A stretch of 64,000 nt of DNA, taken from contig JAGTJL010000034.1 of assembly GCA_020746875.1 (NCBI GenBank), forward strand, positions 124,001 to 188,000. Reading direction: 5' to 3'. The notes beneath the pieces are model-generated. The model did no database searches, was not told the DNA's origin, and saw only the letters and a program-made list of their open reading frames with translations. This stretch comes from Rhexocercosporidium sp. MPI-PUGE-AT-0058 (Eukaryota > Ascomycota > Leotiomycetes > Helotiales). How positions within the stretch are numbered: the stretch's first letter is position 1; each line of letters opens with the position of its first letter. Of the stretch, positions 49,101 through 60,009 are shown one piece after another. Made by a program: the position numbers and the translations under genes.

Positions 49101-50945
49101 ATGTCCTCATTCTTCACCCTTCCCTCTGCCAAGAAGAGGAAACGAATCGACGGTCCCACTGCCAGTTCCAATTCCGCTCCCAAAAAACGAATTGCCTCCA
49201 ACACATCCAGATCCACCTCCAAACCCGCCCCAAGAAAACCACAGCGCGATGAAAGCATATCCGGCAGCGACGACGAGAGCGATGGTGGGCGCGCAAGAGA
49301 CGAAGATATGGATCTCGACCTCGAGAACGGAGCAAGCAGCAGTGAAGAGGGCGAAGGCGACGGATCCGATGAGGAAGAAACTGCAGCAGAGCGCCGTCTC
49401 CGCCTCGCAGAGCGCTACCTCTCCAACATCCGCGGCGAAGTCGAAGCTTCCACCGGGGCGAACGCAGACCCATCCTTCTTCGATGCGGAGGAAATCGACC
49501 GCGACCTCATCGCCGAGCGACTCATTGAAGATGTTGCCGAGTCCAAAGGTCGCATGTACAGGAACCTGGCTGCAGAACTCGATTTCGATGCCGCGACGCA
49601 TAGCTGGTTCAGGTGGAATAGCGAGACGGTGACGAGTGTGGCTACGTGTGCGCCGTGGGCTTATACCGTGACGAGGGATCTGGGGTTGAGTAAATGGCGC
49701 ATTCAGGACTTACCGTCTCAACAATGGCTACCGAAGAAGGGAAAGAGGAAATCGAAAAAGCCTCCACCTCCTCCAAAACGCAAGCCGGAACAAGTCAATT
49801 TTGTGAAAGGGGATAGGAGGGAGATCAAAAACAACGGATATCAAGGGCATGTGGATACAATCCTCACAGTGGCAGCATCACAAGATGGGAAATTCGTGGT
49901 CACGGGTGGGAAGGATAGAAGGATCGTGGTATGGGATGCAGAGACGCTAAAATGTCTCCGGGTGTTCTCGCAGCATCGAGATTCCGTCTGTGGTCTTGCT
50001 TTCAGGAGAGGAACGAACCAGCTATACTCGGCTTCCAAGGACCGCACAATCAAGATCTGGAGTCTAGACGAACTTGCTTATGTGGAGACTTTATTTGGTC
50101 ATCAGGACGAAGTCGTCGATGTCTCTGCCCTGGCTCAAGAACGGTGCATTTCTGTCGGTGCGAGGGATCGGACGGCGAGGTTGTGGAAAGTGGTTGAGGA
50201 GACGCAGCTTGTGTTTAGGGGTGGTGGAGCCGAGAAGAAGTCACGCTCAAAATCTACATCCTCTCGTCCCTCGGTACAGGAAGGCAGTATCGACCGGGTA
50301 GCCATGATCGATGAAGAGATGTTCGTCACAGGATCAGACAATGGCTCATTATCACTCTGGGTCGTACATAAGAAGAAACCACTCTTCGTTCTCCCGCTCT
50401 GTCATGGTGTCGATCCAGCACTGAAGTTAGAAGATGTCTCTGCCGAGAAAACACCAGATGAGAAGGTCATCCCACAGCCAACACCGAGATGGATCACAGC
50501 TTTGACTACGATTCCGTACTCAGATGTTATTCTAACGGGGAGTTGGGATGGGGAAGTCAGGGCGTGGAGAGTGAGTGAGGACAAGAAGAGGATTGAAGCA
50601 GTTGGGACACTGGGCTCTTCGGGTATCATTCCCAACCCCCAAGCTCTATCCGAACTACAGAATGGCGACACAAACCCCAATGGGGAGAATACAGACGAAG
50701 TCCCACCCACATCACCAGTCCGAGGGGTAATCAACGATATCTCCCTCTTCGAACGAGGCGACAGAGGGAAAGACGGTGTCTGTGTCGTTGTGGCGGTGGG
50801 CAGAGAGCATAGGATGGGACGGTGGATGAAAGTGGAAGGAGGAAAGAATGGAGGTGTTGTCTTTGAGATACCACGGGTGGAGAAGATGAACGGTGTTGCT
50901 GTTGAGGGCGAGGTAGATGAATTAGCTAGCGGACGACTTGGCTGA
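49101..50945 (+). CDS. RRP9: U3 snoRNP component Rrp9 (U3-55K), WD40 protein
   Basis: A single exon of 614 residues. The basic N-terminus (KKRKRID, AAPKKR-like patches) gives nuclear targeting; an acidic stretch (DDESDGG..., EEGEGDGSDEEE) follows, then the ERRLRLAERYL helix typical of Rrp9 and an insertion KSKKPPPPPKRK. WD40 repeats start near residue 250: GHVDTILTVAASQDGKFVVTGG, DRRIVVWD, DRTIKIW, GHQDEVVDV. The last blade contains VAVGREHRMGRW, diagnostic for the family. Rrp9 binds U3 snoRNA and is needed for 18S rRNA processing in the nucleolus. It is slightly longer than the yeast protein. Confidence 0.95.
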   Translation: MSSFFTLPSAKKRKRIDGPTASSNSAPKKRIASNTSRSTSKPAPRKPQRDESISGSDDESDGGRARDEDMDLDLENGASSSEEGEGDGSDEEETAAERRLRLAERYLSNIRGEVEASTGANADPSFFDAEEIDRDLIAERLIEDVAESKGRMYRNLAAELDFDAATHSWFRWNSETVTSVATCAPWAYTVTRDLGLSKWRIQDLPSQQWLPKKGKRKSKKPPPPPKRKPEQVNFVKGDRREIKNNGYQGHVDTILTVAASQDGKFVVTGGKDRRIVVWDAETLKCLRVFSQHRDSVCGLAFRRGTNQLYSASKDRTIKIWSLDELAYVETLFGHQDEVVDVSALAQERCISVGARDRTARLWKVVEETQLVFRGGGAEKKSRSKSTSSRPSVQEGSIDRVAMIDEEMFVTGSDNGSLSLWVVHKKKPLFVLPLCHGVDPALKLEDVSAEKTPDEKVIPQPTPRWITALTTIPYSDVILTGSWDGEVRAWRVSEDKKRIEAVGTLGSSGIIPNPQALSELQNGDTNPNGENTDEVPPTSPVRGVINDISLFERGDRGKDGVCVVVAVGREHRMGRWMKVEGGKNGGVVFEIPRVEKMNGVAVEGEVDELASGRLG

Positions 50946-52808
50946 ATGCATTGAAGGAAGGGAAACGAAAGATGGGCATGCATTGTCTGGAGTTCTGACT
51001 TGGTGATCGATCATAGCATGCATGGCACGGCATGGAAGGTGTTGGCGGTATCGTTGTAACCTGTTGATTCTTGACTGCCTTCAAGGGAATCGAAGACAAA
51101 GCGGCCAACTTTCCACTCAAAGAGCTTCATGCTCTGCTACAATGAATAAATCATTCAGCTCCTCCTTCCTGTCTCCCAATGTTTCTACCATTTCCTCAAC
51201 GTTTGCACACTATACAGCAGCCCGTTTGAGGCACTTTGTCCTTCCGCATGCTCTGCTCACTTTTGCGTTTCTTGGTCATTTCAATAATTTCATAGGTTTC
51301 GGTACTTCCATGACTCCTTCCCTATCACTAGTCTTCTGAATTTCAAGTTTTCTAGGTGTCAATTTACTGCAAAGGAGGCTATGTAGCACTCATCCATTCA
51401 AACCTTCCCGTCCTCGCTGAAGCCTTACTTGCTTTCATGCTGACAGTCACCCTATATGCCCCTATCTGTTACTGTGAATTTCATGACTCGCTGATCAGAT
51501 TCCCATGCTTGACAATCTGGAAGGCCTCCAGTCCCAAGAAAAGCGGGTACGACTGTTTTCGACGCGTAGCTCTATACTTGCGACTCTTCGATTTCACATT
51601 GGACATTTGTCCGAGACTCCAATACTGCTGTTGATTGATATACCTCTTCTGTACCGTTAGGCAAGTCGTCCTTCACTTGAACGAGCCAAGACCCACGACG
51701 ACTACGACGACACAACTTACGGGGTGGGCATGCATGCTACAAGTAGCTTATGACCAAGATGCAACCCGACGAACATCGAACACTAGCAAGCCCCAGGCAA
51801 GCGAACAAGAGCCGTCGAGAGCCAACAAGTTCAACTTTACTATTCCACGCTATCACGAGACAGTTCAGACGAGCTGATCTGCCCCAAATCCTCAACCTAG
51901 TGCGTCAAATAGAGCGCCGATTCTCTACTAATCCTAGGAGTCGAGCGTTACATGTGCTCGAGATGAGGTGAGAGGACGTACTATCTATGTGAGCTGGGCT
52001 TACTGGATTGAGAAGTGAGGATCTTTCGGGTTGAGTGAGCGGTGGTAACACGTAGAAAAAACCAAGCCCAAAATAGAAGATCTTAGATCGAAACCAAAAA
52101 AAAAATAGACAACGTCTTTGAGTATGCGAATAGAGCGTATAAGAAAAACGGGGCGGTTTGGAAAATAGGCGGAAGATTCTGTAATAAAAGACGAGCTATT
52201 TCATGACCTTCGCCTCCTATCTGGGTAATTACGGGAGGTATATTTATCGAGAAACTTGGAAGTGAGATAATGATCAATGGACACAGATGTTTCTTCGATC
52301 GGTCGACTTGGAAAGTAAAGCGTGAATGGTTCAGCGTTCCCAGACCGGGCATCTTACCAGAATACCCTCTGTGAGAGGACTCGGCTTGGGTGGGTGAACA
52401 GAGAGGGAGGTTGAGTATACGAGAAGAGAAGAACGAAACGGTCATGACATGGTTGATCTAGCTATACCTATTGCTTCCGCTGCACGATCAGTGAGCGTGA
52501 TGAGGTGTGCGAACGTATCGTATCATTATCTAGGGTCTTGATCCCTCTACATCCATGCTATTAGAGACGCCTTTATCATAACTCAGCCGAGTTGGGCTGA
52601 GCACCTGCAATATAATTACACAAAACCTGACATCTGGCCGTCTGTTCGACCAGCTGCTCTCAATACATTGGCTGCCCTCCTAACCTCCAACATTGGCTTT
52701 CGTTTCAAGAACGAAAGTAGCCTGCCAGCCTACGGAGCACCTGAAGCACTTTCAACCCCACACCTCCATCGATAAACTTTGGATCTATGATCTATCACAC
52801 TTGAAGGA
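50946..52808. other. Convergent 3' region of RRP9 and SAD1; no gene
   Basis: About 1.86 kb between convergent ends. A minus-strand frame at 52083-52445 lacks any features. No tRNA is recognised. Confidence 0.45.
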
Positions 52809-54455
52809 TCACCGCTTAGCAACTCCCTTCCCCTTCCCCTTCCCCTTCCCATTCCCAGTCTCCCTCCTCCTCTCCCAGACCTGCAAGTAACTCTCCCCAA
52901 GGTATAACAACTCCTTCTGTGTCTTCTCAACAAACAAATCCTGCACAACAACCCACTCCTCCCTGCCCCTATCCCTAATCTGACACTTCCAAGCTCTCTT
53001 CTCCTGTTCGCCCTCTACAGCATCCTCTCGTCCCCTAATTGCCTCGTGCACAATGTTCGCCACGAGATCATACCAGATCGGCTCACCAGGCGGATGTAAT
53101 TCTGGATTCGGCTCCACGTACGGTGACATGTCCAAATTCCTCGCATCAAACGTGACGATGGTGGGGTTCCGCTCCTCGACGAACTTGTTCTTGCTAAAGC
53201 GCTTGATGTGGAAGAGGAGGAAAGGTGGGAGGGGGTGGAGAAGTCGGTATCGTTTCCGCTGCTTCAGATGTTCTTGTGCATTTAGACCGTCGTATTTACT
53301 CAGGATGTTGGTGAGTGGGATCTGTGGGATGATGTTGCGTTCCAGTTCGTCCTGGAAGAGAGGTGCGGTGGGGAGGTCGAGTGTGAGGAACATGAACCGG
53401 TTGACATCTGTTTGCACAGTAGCTGCTTCTTCAAATCGCAGTCGATCACCGGCGTCGGCTTTGGCAGTTATTGCTTGTGATTCTACCTTCAGCTTGCCTT
53501 GGAAGACGCGCTGAATCATGCTACTTCCTGGCTTGGTCTTACTTCCTCCCAGGGCGAGATGTAGATTGTTCAAGAACCAGGACAAGAAGTCAACGGGATC
53601 GGATTGAGAGGTAAGGTTGAATCGCTTGCTCGATTTGAGGGAGATTTCTTGGAGGAGCTCGTGTGGAGAGACGTGGGATTTGAAGGCGCGCGGATTCCAG
53701 ATCTTACGGACGAGGATGGAAAAGCGTTTGACTAGTTCCGGAGACGTAGAGAAATCTTCCATCATGAGGTAGTTTCGGAGAGGAGGGACATGCGATAACG
53801 CCTGTACTACGACATTGAAGTAGTCGTTCTCCTTGATGTTATTCATGCCCACGAAGCCCGGCGCATATTCCTTGCCCCCCAGTGCCCAAGCTGTCTTCGC
53901 CTCTCTATCCAATGCCATTACTTCTTCCTTCGTATATCGTGGATCTGACACGAACTTGATATCGTCCAGACTCTTGTTCTTGACCTCGTAGCCTTCAGGC
54001 AGCACGTACACCTTCTGCGTCTGCATATTGATGTAAACATGATGGCCGACCTCCAGCGCATGGAAGTAGGCGTGTGATTTCGGACCCCGACCTTGATAGT
54101 ACTTCCCGCAGACCAGGCATGCGTAGACATTAATATTGGAGAGGGAGACGGAACAGAGCTTCTCGAAGTCGAAGTCCAGAACGCCTCTCTTGATCGTATC
54201 GAGGTATAGATCGTCGAATCCCTCCAAAGGCGCGTTTTGTCGCAAAGGGGCCTTCAGTCTACCATCATCCTCCTCATCCTCTTCGTCTGGGATTGTTTGC
54301 GTCTCCGCCAGGCTATGCTGTTCCATTCTCTGCTGGAGGGGGAGCTCGGAACCATTGTGTAGTTCGTGGAAGTTGTCAACGCGGGATTTCTTGAAGGAGG
54401 GCGAGTCGGTGCCTGCGATATCTTCGAGGGCTTCTGCAGCTTGTCGTTTCGCCAT
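52809..54455 (-). CDS. SAD1: Sad1/USP39, tri-snRNP ubiquitin-hydrolase-like splicing factor
   Basis: A single exon of 548 residues from the ATG at 54455. The frame is open further upstream to a GTG at 54644, but MAKRQ is the first Met. An acidic N-terminus is followed by a UBP-type zinc finger (about 95-165; CLVCGKYYQGRG, SHAYFHALEVGHHVY) and an inactive ubiquitin-protease fold (about 195-530). The normal catalytic Cys box reads GMNNIKENDYFNVVVQAL with Asp instead of Cys, as in USP39/Sad1. PPFLLFHIKRFSKN and IWYDLVANIVHE are further family signatures. It is needed for assembly of the U4/U6.U5 tri-snRNP. The C-terminus is a Gly-Lys repeat. Confidence 0.95.
   Translation of the reverse strand: MAKRQAAEALEDIAGTDSPSFKKSRVDNFHELHNGSELPLQQRMEQHSLAETQTIPDEEDEEDDGRLKAPLRQNAPLEGFDDLYLDTIKRGVLDFDFEKLCSVSLSNINVYACLVCGKYYQGRGPKSHAYFHALEVGHHVYINMQTQKVYVLPEGYEVKNKSLDDIKFVSDPRYTKEEVMALDREAKTAWALGGKEYAPGFVGMNNIKENDYFNVVVQALSHVPPLRNYLMMEDFSTSPELVKRFSILVRKIWNPRAFKSHVSPHELLQEISLKSSKRFNLTSQSDPVDFLSWFLNNLHLALGGSKTKPGSSMIQRVFQGKLKVESQAITAKADAGDRLRFEEAATVQTDVNRFMFLTLDLPTAPLFQDELERNIIPQIPLTNILSKYDGLNAQEHLKQRKRYRLLHPLPPFLLFHIKRFSKNKFVEERNPTIVTFDARNLDMSPYVEPNPELHPPGEPIWYDLVANIVHEAIRGREDAVEGEQEKRAWKCQIRDRGREEWVVVQDLFVEKTQKELLYLGESYLQVWERRRETGNGKGKGKGKGVAKR
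52825..52850. repeat. CCCTTC hexamer repeat, four copies, in SAD1
   Basis: Four tandem copies plus two bases. On the minus strand it encodes alternating Gly-Lys near the C-terminus of SAD1, a microsatellite inside a coding region. Confidence 0.85.
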
Positions 54456-55571
54456 TGTGGGTGGGAAGAGAGGGCTATAGGCCGTGTTGTCGTTGTTGTT
54501 GGCAGCCTTGATGTTGAAACCAAGTCGTGATTTTTTTGTCGCGAAGCTGGCTTGCTCGAGCAAACAGGGCAAACATTTCAGGCTGCGGGCTGCTTGGCTT
54601 GGCGTTCCCACATCTTGTCTTCCCCCCTTTCCCAAGCGAGACACCCTAACGACATGTCAACAATGTCAACAATGACACATGCAAAGTTTAGGTCTTAGGT
54701 GTTGAAGGTGGACTAACATGTCATTTGGATCTGTGAACGACGCTAATATTCACATACACTGCCGGTTCCGCGTCCCTTTCGGAGATAATATTCTCGTCCG
54801 CTAAATTCTCAACCATTCTTTACCATCGCCAGTGCTGCACAATTACCTTATGGATGTAGCTCTAGTTTATCACCGCTAGTCTCCAAATCCGCTGTATTTC
54901 CGTTAAGGCATCCCTCATTCAAGTCGAAGAATTGGTCTTGTGGCTTCACGATTACTCTTCTTTCTTTGCAGATCTAGCTGAGAAATCCAGCATGCAGACG
55001 AACGGGTCGTGAAATCCTCTCCCCCTCTTGCTTTAAAAGTCAGCAGATACCATAATCATATCACATACAAGTCTAATCTTCGTCTTTTCATCACCAGGAT
55101 TGGTCATTGAATTTCGGCTTTGGTACCAGCGGGCGAGAGCGGGCTTGGGGTTTATGCAAGTCGCATTAGTAAGCCCGCTCTCTGATCGAAGATCTGTGCC
55201 GTCTGACGTTGGTGTTTGGAGAAAAGCGTGAAAGTGAGTGTGTTGAACTGTCTGCGATACATGATGCTATGGTACGTTCGGACTCAGAATCATATTCCTG
55301 AGACTTATGCAAGTTCAACGTATTAAGGTAAAGCTCCATAGACAGAAACATAATGTACCAGCATCAGGATTTTCGACTTTTTTCTGTTCTGCAACTAAAT
55401 CTTGATCTCTGCACACAGGTTCTGCTTTTGGGACTCATTTTCTTTAAAAAAGAAAGACCAGCCTTGACCTATTTCTCCCGGTGTGAAGTTCCCCCTTCTC
55501 TAGGCAACGACCAGTTCCCTTCAAGTCCCGTCAATCACCATTGCTCCCACCAAGATACTCCTCACCAGAGC
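54456..55571. other. SAD1 upstream region and spacer; no gene
   Basis: No gene is supported. The minus-strand frame continues from SAD1 to 54644 but starts with GTG. A CAATGT direct triple (GTCAACAATGTCAACAATG) occurs at about 54656-54673. Confidence 0.4.
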
Positions 55572-55984
55572 AACATGGTATATGTAAGTAAATTACCTTC
55601 TTCTGGGTTCACTTTCTGACTTCCAACAGCAGAGGCTCAATCCTCCCAGTACTCCTCAAGCCAAGCAGTGGTATCTTGCCAGCAAACACCAGTTCCGTTC
55701 TCGTCCGTAGCGACGAGAAAGCCGCAAAGTTCAAAGCCTCAGGCGTGACACCAATCCTATTCCAAAGTCTCGATGAGTCCGATTTACTCCGTAAGATAGC
55801 AAGTGAACATGACGGTACGTCGTCATTAACCAACTTTCGGCTCAAGAACCGGTTAACAGAATCAGTCATAATCAACACTGCCTCCGGATACCATACCAGC
55901 TCAGCCAAAACCCTTGCTCTCGGCCTGGGAGACAGAGTTAAAGCCAAGGGTGCAAGGGTACACTACTCAGGCGATTTTGAATGA
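55572..55984 (+). pseudogene. Truncated NAD(P)-binding (NmrA/epimerase-like) gene
   Basis: An ATG at about 55574 gives MVYV and then, after a possible intron, a frame reading GSILPVLLKPSSG and SVLVRSDEKAAKFKASG. A 45-base intron (55815-55859) joins to ESVIINTASGYHTSSAKTLALGLGDR and ends in TGA at 55984. The pattern (second beta-strand VLVRS, then VIINTAS) is that of short-chain Rossmann proteins, but the first GxxGxxG loop is missing: the possible first intron removes it and leaves the wrong phase. The C-terminal two thirds are absent. It lies beside the FAD monooxygenase and may be a dead member of the cluster. Confidence 0.55.
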
Positions 55985-56907
55985 TTTTCTAACGGCTGTC
56001 ATGATTTAGCTCGCGAACTGTGTCAGACATCGGATCTAGCCTAGGTTGGAAACCAGTCAAGACCGAACAAGATTTCAAGAAAATTTTTCTAGAAGGGGCG
56101 AAGTTGGTCGTGCAAAACTCTAAGTTACCCCACGTTCTTGGTAATCAAGATAAAAAGATATTTTAATGCGTAACTTGTCGGTTGGAAGATTTAATAAGAT
56201 GCGATGCAATAAATTATATACCATGTATTGAGATGGCTGAAAGTAAAATTCCGCAAGCACCGAAGTGTCCAAAGGCGCCATGCGTATATTATGCCAAACA
56301 TTGAAACCTTGGTGTGCTCTTGGATTTCCTTTACCCGTGGAACGGGGCAAAGTCTCGTTTGGAAGCACTGTTCGAGTCATCACGGAAGGAGAAGACCATC
56401 TTGATGTTACTCTTCATTTTTGCTAGAAGCCCGATGGCAAGGACGGCCTCTCATTCTCCAGACATACTTGACCTTTGGCGAGGTCGCTGTCAATTCAGAG
56501 CTGGCATATGACAACAACTCCCACTAGTACAGTCAATCGCAAATGATGGCTCTGGCACACAAAATACTCAACAACATTTAATCTGGTGGAATAAATTTGG
56601 ATACATTTGAGAGGAATCTAACGTTCTTGAAAGAGACGTAAGACTTCATAGACAGAAGCTTCATGCCTTATAACACTCGAGGAGCAAATACTGAGGTTTA
56701 TTCGAACTTGAACAGCTGCCCGGTCTATTTTAGATATCACTAAACCCCCAAAAGAAGCCCCCAATATTATTCCTATATCCCACGGGACCACAATATCCTC
56801 TTTAGGTATGTTCTCCTGAGAATCTCAAAAATCACTTCCATGCTCATTGAAGATTGCTTTCACACCCTATGGGATGTAGGCGGCGAGCTTTCGCGGACTC
56901 CATAATC
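55985..56907. other. Spacer; 3' side of the monooxygenase gene
   Basis: No gene is seen. Confidence 0.45.
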
Positions 56908-58268
56908 TCAAAGCCTAGCGATAACATCTCCCAACATTGAAGTGGCACGCTGAGTCTGAACCTCCATATCTTCGTACCAGATCCAATGAAATCTCGACAG
57001 TGCATCATCGCGGAGCTTGTTCAGATCGTGGCCATATGGTCCTTGAAAATTATACATCTCTCCAGCCTGACGACTTGTCTTGACGACTTTTTGCGAGCGA
57101 GGCCGGCGAATTGCATCATAAGCTTTGAATGCAAGCGGAATGTCTGCGACGGTCTTGGTGTTGACATCTGCCAATACTTCTGCCATGATGAGTGCATCCT
57201 CAACGGCTTGACCTGCACCGGATCCTTGATGGGGTAAAGTAGCGTGAGCAGAGTCTCCAAGAAGAGCAACATTTCCCTTGTAGAATGTTGGAAGTGGCAG
57301 AGTATCGAAAAGAGCCCACTTGTCGGGATTGTGGTCTTTGATCATCTAAAAACGATGTGAGTTGATAATATTCAATTAGGCTGAGTGAGGATACGTACCG
57401 TGATAATATTTTGCACTTCATCACACCATCCAATAAAGTCCTTCTTCATGTCGTCGTATTTTGCATCTTTGATGACCCAGCCATCATGGTCCCAAGTTTC
57501 GCCCTTGTTTACTGATGCGATGACATTCACAGTCTTTCCTTGGTCAATTGGGTAGCAGAGCACATGTCCACCCGGAGCAAGGAACATTTGGGCATTAACA
57601 GCAAGCCCTTCTCCCAAAGCCTCTTTCGCTTTCTCCATAGGAATGATGGCTCGATATGCGACTGTGCCTGAGAATGAAAGATCGTCCTCTGCGCTCTTCC
57701 TATTAAGAAGTGCTTGACGGACCATACTTCGAATTCCATCGCATCCGATGACAGCATCTGCTTTTGCAGTTGATCCATCTGCAAAGCTGGCTTCGATCTC
57801 ACCGGTATCGAGCCTTTTCAAATCAACGAATCGTTTGTTGAAGTTGGCAATCCCGTCAGGGATAAGCTTAACAAGCTCTTCCATGAATCGTGCTCGATGA
57901 ACACTGCTGAGTCCAGTCAAGTTGGAATCGAATGTCTGAATCTTGGCAATCATGTCTGTGTTATCTCCTCCGTAGCGGAAGTTGATCCAAGTGCGGCCAA
58001 TGCCTTCTGTTTCTTCTTCGGCAGCATGGGTGGCAAGTCTTATGAATGCCTCTTGGATCGCTGGATCGATCAACTTCATCGCACGAGAGCTATTGGGCCC
58101 AAAGGCAACGCCTTGGCCGATTTCGCCAAACTCCGAGGCTTGTTCGTAGACTTGAACTGGGACTCCTCTGCGAATGAGCCCCAGAGCTAGGCATAGCCCT
58201 CCAATTCCACCGCCTATGACGGCAATGGAGAAAGGCTTGCTTTGTGGGGGCGGTTGACGTTGAGACAT
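56908..58268 (-). CDS. FAD-dependent monooxygenase, salicylate-hydroxylase type
   Basis: Exons 58268-57399 and 57345-56908 join to 435 residues, the usual size of this group. The FAD-binding GxGxxG is in AVIGGGIGGL (about 16-25). Further on are VYEQASEFGEIGQGVAFGPN, the DG motif AVIGCDGIRSMVR, and the second FAD motif GNVALLGDSAHATLPHQGSGAGQAVED. Members hydroxylate salicylate or related aromatic acids, often with loss of CO2, using NAD(P)H. It is divergent from the 6-MSAS-type polyketide synthase 1.7 kb away, which would make a salicylate-like substrate. A role in tailoring that product is a reasonable inference. There is no targeting signal. Confidence 0.9.
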
Positions 58269-60009
58269 TGTGATGGCAAGTGGAACTGGTGAAATGAATA
58301 GTAAATTCGGATACCCTAGGTCAAAGGATTCAAAGCAGTAAGTGTAATGTGCGGTGTGATCGATAGGAAGAGCAAGTGTTGATAGAGATCATATCTACCC
58401 AACCTTCGGACGAAGAATGATATGGCCGCTGTAAGTCTCACGAAGACGTGTCTATTTCGAGATACTAAATGGCAGAGACAACCCAAGTTCAGCTCCCAAT
58501 ATGTTCATTGAGATTTGAACCGAGCGCGCCGAGAGCGGCTGAGACGTTGCAACCGTCCACACCTGTATGTCTTAGTATATTAGGAGCGAAAGTTGTTCAA
58601 GGGGTAAACTCGACGGAATATGATGCATGATACTAAGGCTGAGCATCTGGAACGCGCCTTGTATACTGATGGTGCTCGTAATCCACCTCGCAAATTGCGG
58701 GTGTAACATTATCAAACATCTATTCATTGGCGTCTTTACGAGCATAGTGGAGGTGTCTGTGAAAAGTTGCTTTGGTGTCCTGATTCTGGATGAACTGTGG
58801 ATAGTTGCACCAACTCGTCCCAACGTACTCGGTACCAGTGGCGGTCAGCTATTTGTGGTTACATTAGCCACCACCTCTTCCACATTCGTCACACATAGCT
58901 GCGCCAAGCTTCCTCAGCCCTATTTTGATATCATGCAGGTACAACGGTGAGAAATTGGGGACCTCAGGAGTCACCTGATCGTCTGTCGTCCTTCGGACTA
59001 AGTCACACAGCGTATTCCTTCGGCTTCCCAAAGTCTTCCTCCTCCTCGCCCTGGGTTAATCTAGTTTGGTTGCCTCAGCTTATCTTGGGGTTCCTACTTT
59101 ATCAAGCCGAGGCTGCGGGTCTCTTGGAATAAGTGTAGGAATTCTTGGTGATATTTGGAGGTACGAAGCCTTCAATTAAGCTTTCGACTTTTACCTTTGC
59201 CAACTTAACAACGTTAATTGCCCCAAACATTAATTCGTTTGCCTGGACCTAGCCCGCGGATCTCACCTCAACTCGCCTAACTTAACCTGATCTTTTGGGG
59301 AGGATAGGCTGGGCGAAGTAAAACGCTGGTCACACCTAGATCATGTATGCAGATATTGGACTGATCATAGCTTACGCCCCTTCGTCATCTTACGCTGCTG
59401 TGTATAGGAAATGCCTAACTCTTCCACGAAAACTCTCGGAGAAATCCGCAAGAAGCGGTATGATCCCCAAGAAGCAAATCCACTCCTATGGAAAATATAA
59501 GGCTTGGATTCCAAAGTAGAGCCTATTTTTGGCCTAGTAGAAGTTACACTTCAGACGCTATCACTGGACTCCATCAATGGAACAAGCTTCAGCTTCAAGC
59601 CGCAATATGACGGACTGACTATTGAGTACAGGATGCTGCTTAGAATGGAGCTGTAGAGTATCGGTGCTGGAGAAACGTCGATTGGGGTTACGAAATTTGT
59701 CTTTAGCTGTAAGACCGGATTCTAAAGACGGTAAGATACTACTGGCTTCGGTAATATAGAATTTCCGAGTTCCTTGGTAGAGCTGAAAACGACCGTACAA
59801 TGATGATGGGTGGACTAGACATATCAAGGCGAAATCCCCATCTTTCCCCAAGACAAATAAACTCCTCTAGCATCAATTTCTATGCATAGATGCAAACCCT
59901 ACTTGATCTTCACATACATTCTCATTTCGTTCCATTCCATTCCTTGCCTTAAGCTTAGCCGACTCATCACATTGATTTTCCCAATATCTCACACTCTCCA
60001 AAACCAATC
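58269..60009. promoter_or_regulatory. Divergent intergenic region between monooxygenase and polyketide synthase
   Basis: 1741 bases without a supported gene, upstream of both cluster genes. A shared control region is likely, but I could not recognise a specific factor site. Frames at 58572-58950 are not protein-like. Confidence 0.45.

Noticed and set aside
54456..54644. N-terminal extension of SAD1
   Set aside because: It would need a GTG start; the first ATG at 54455 gives the usual length.
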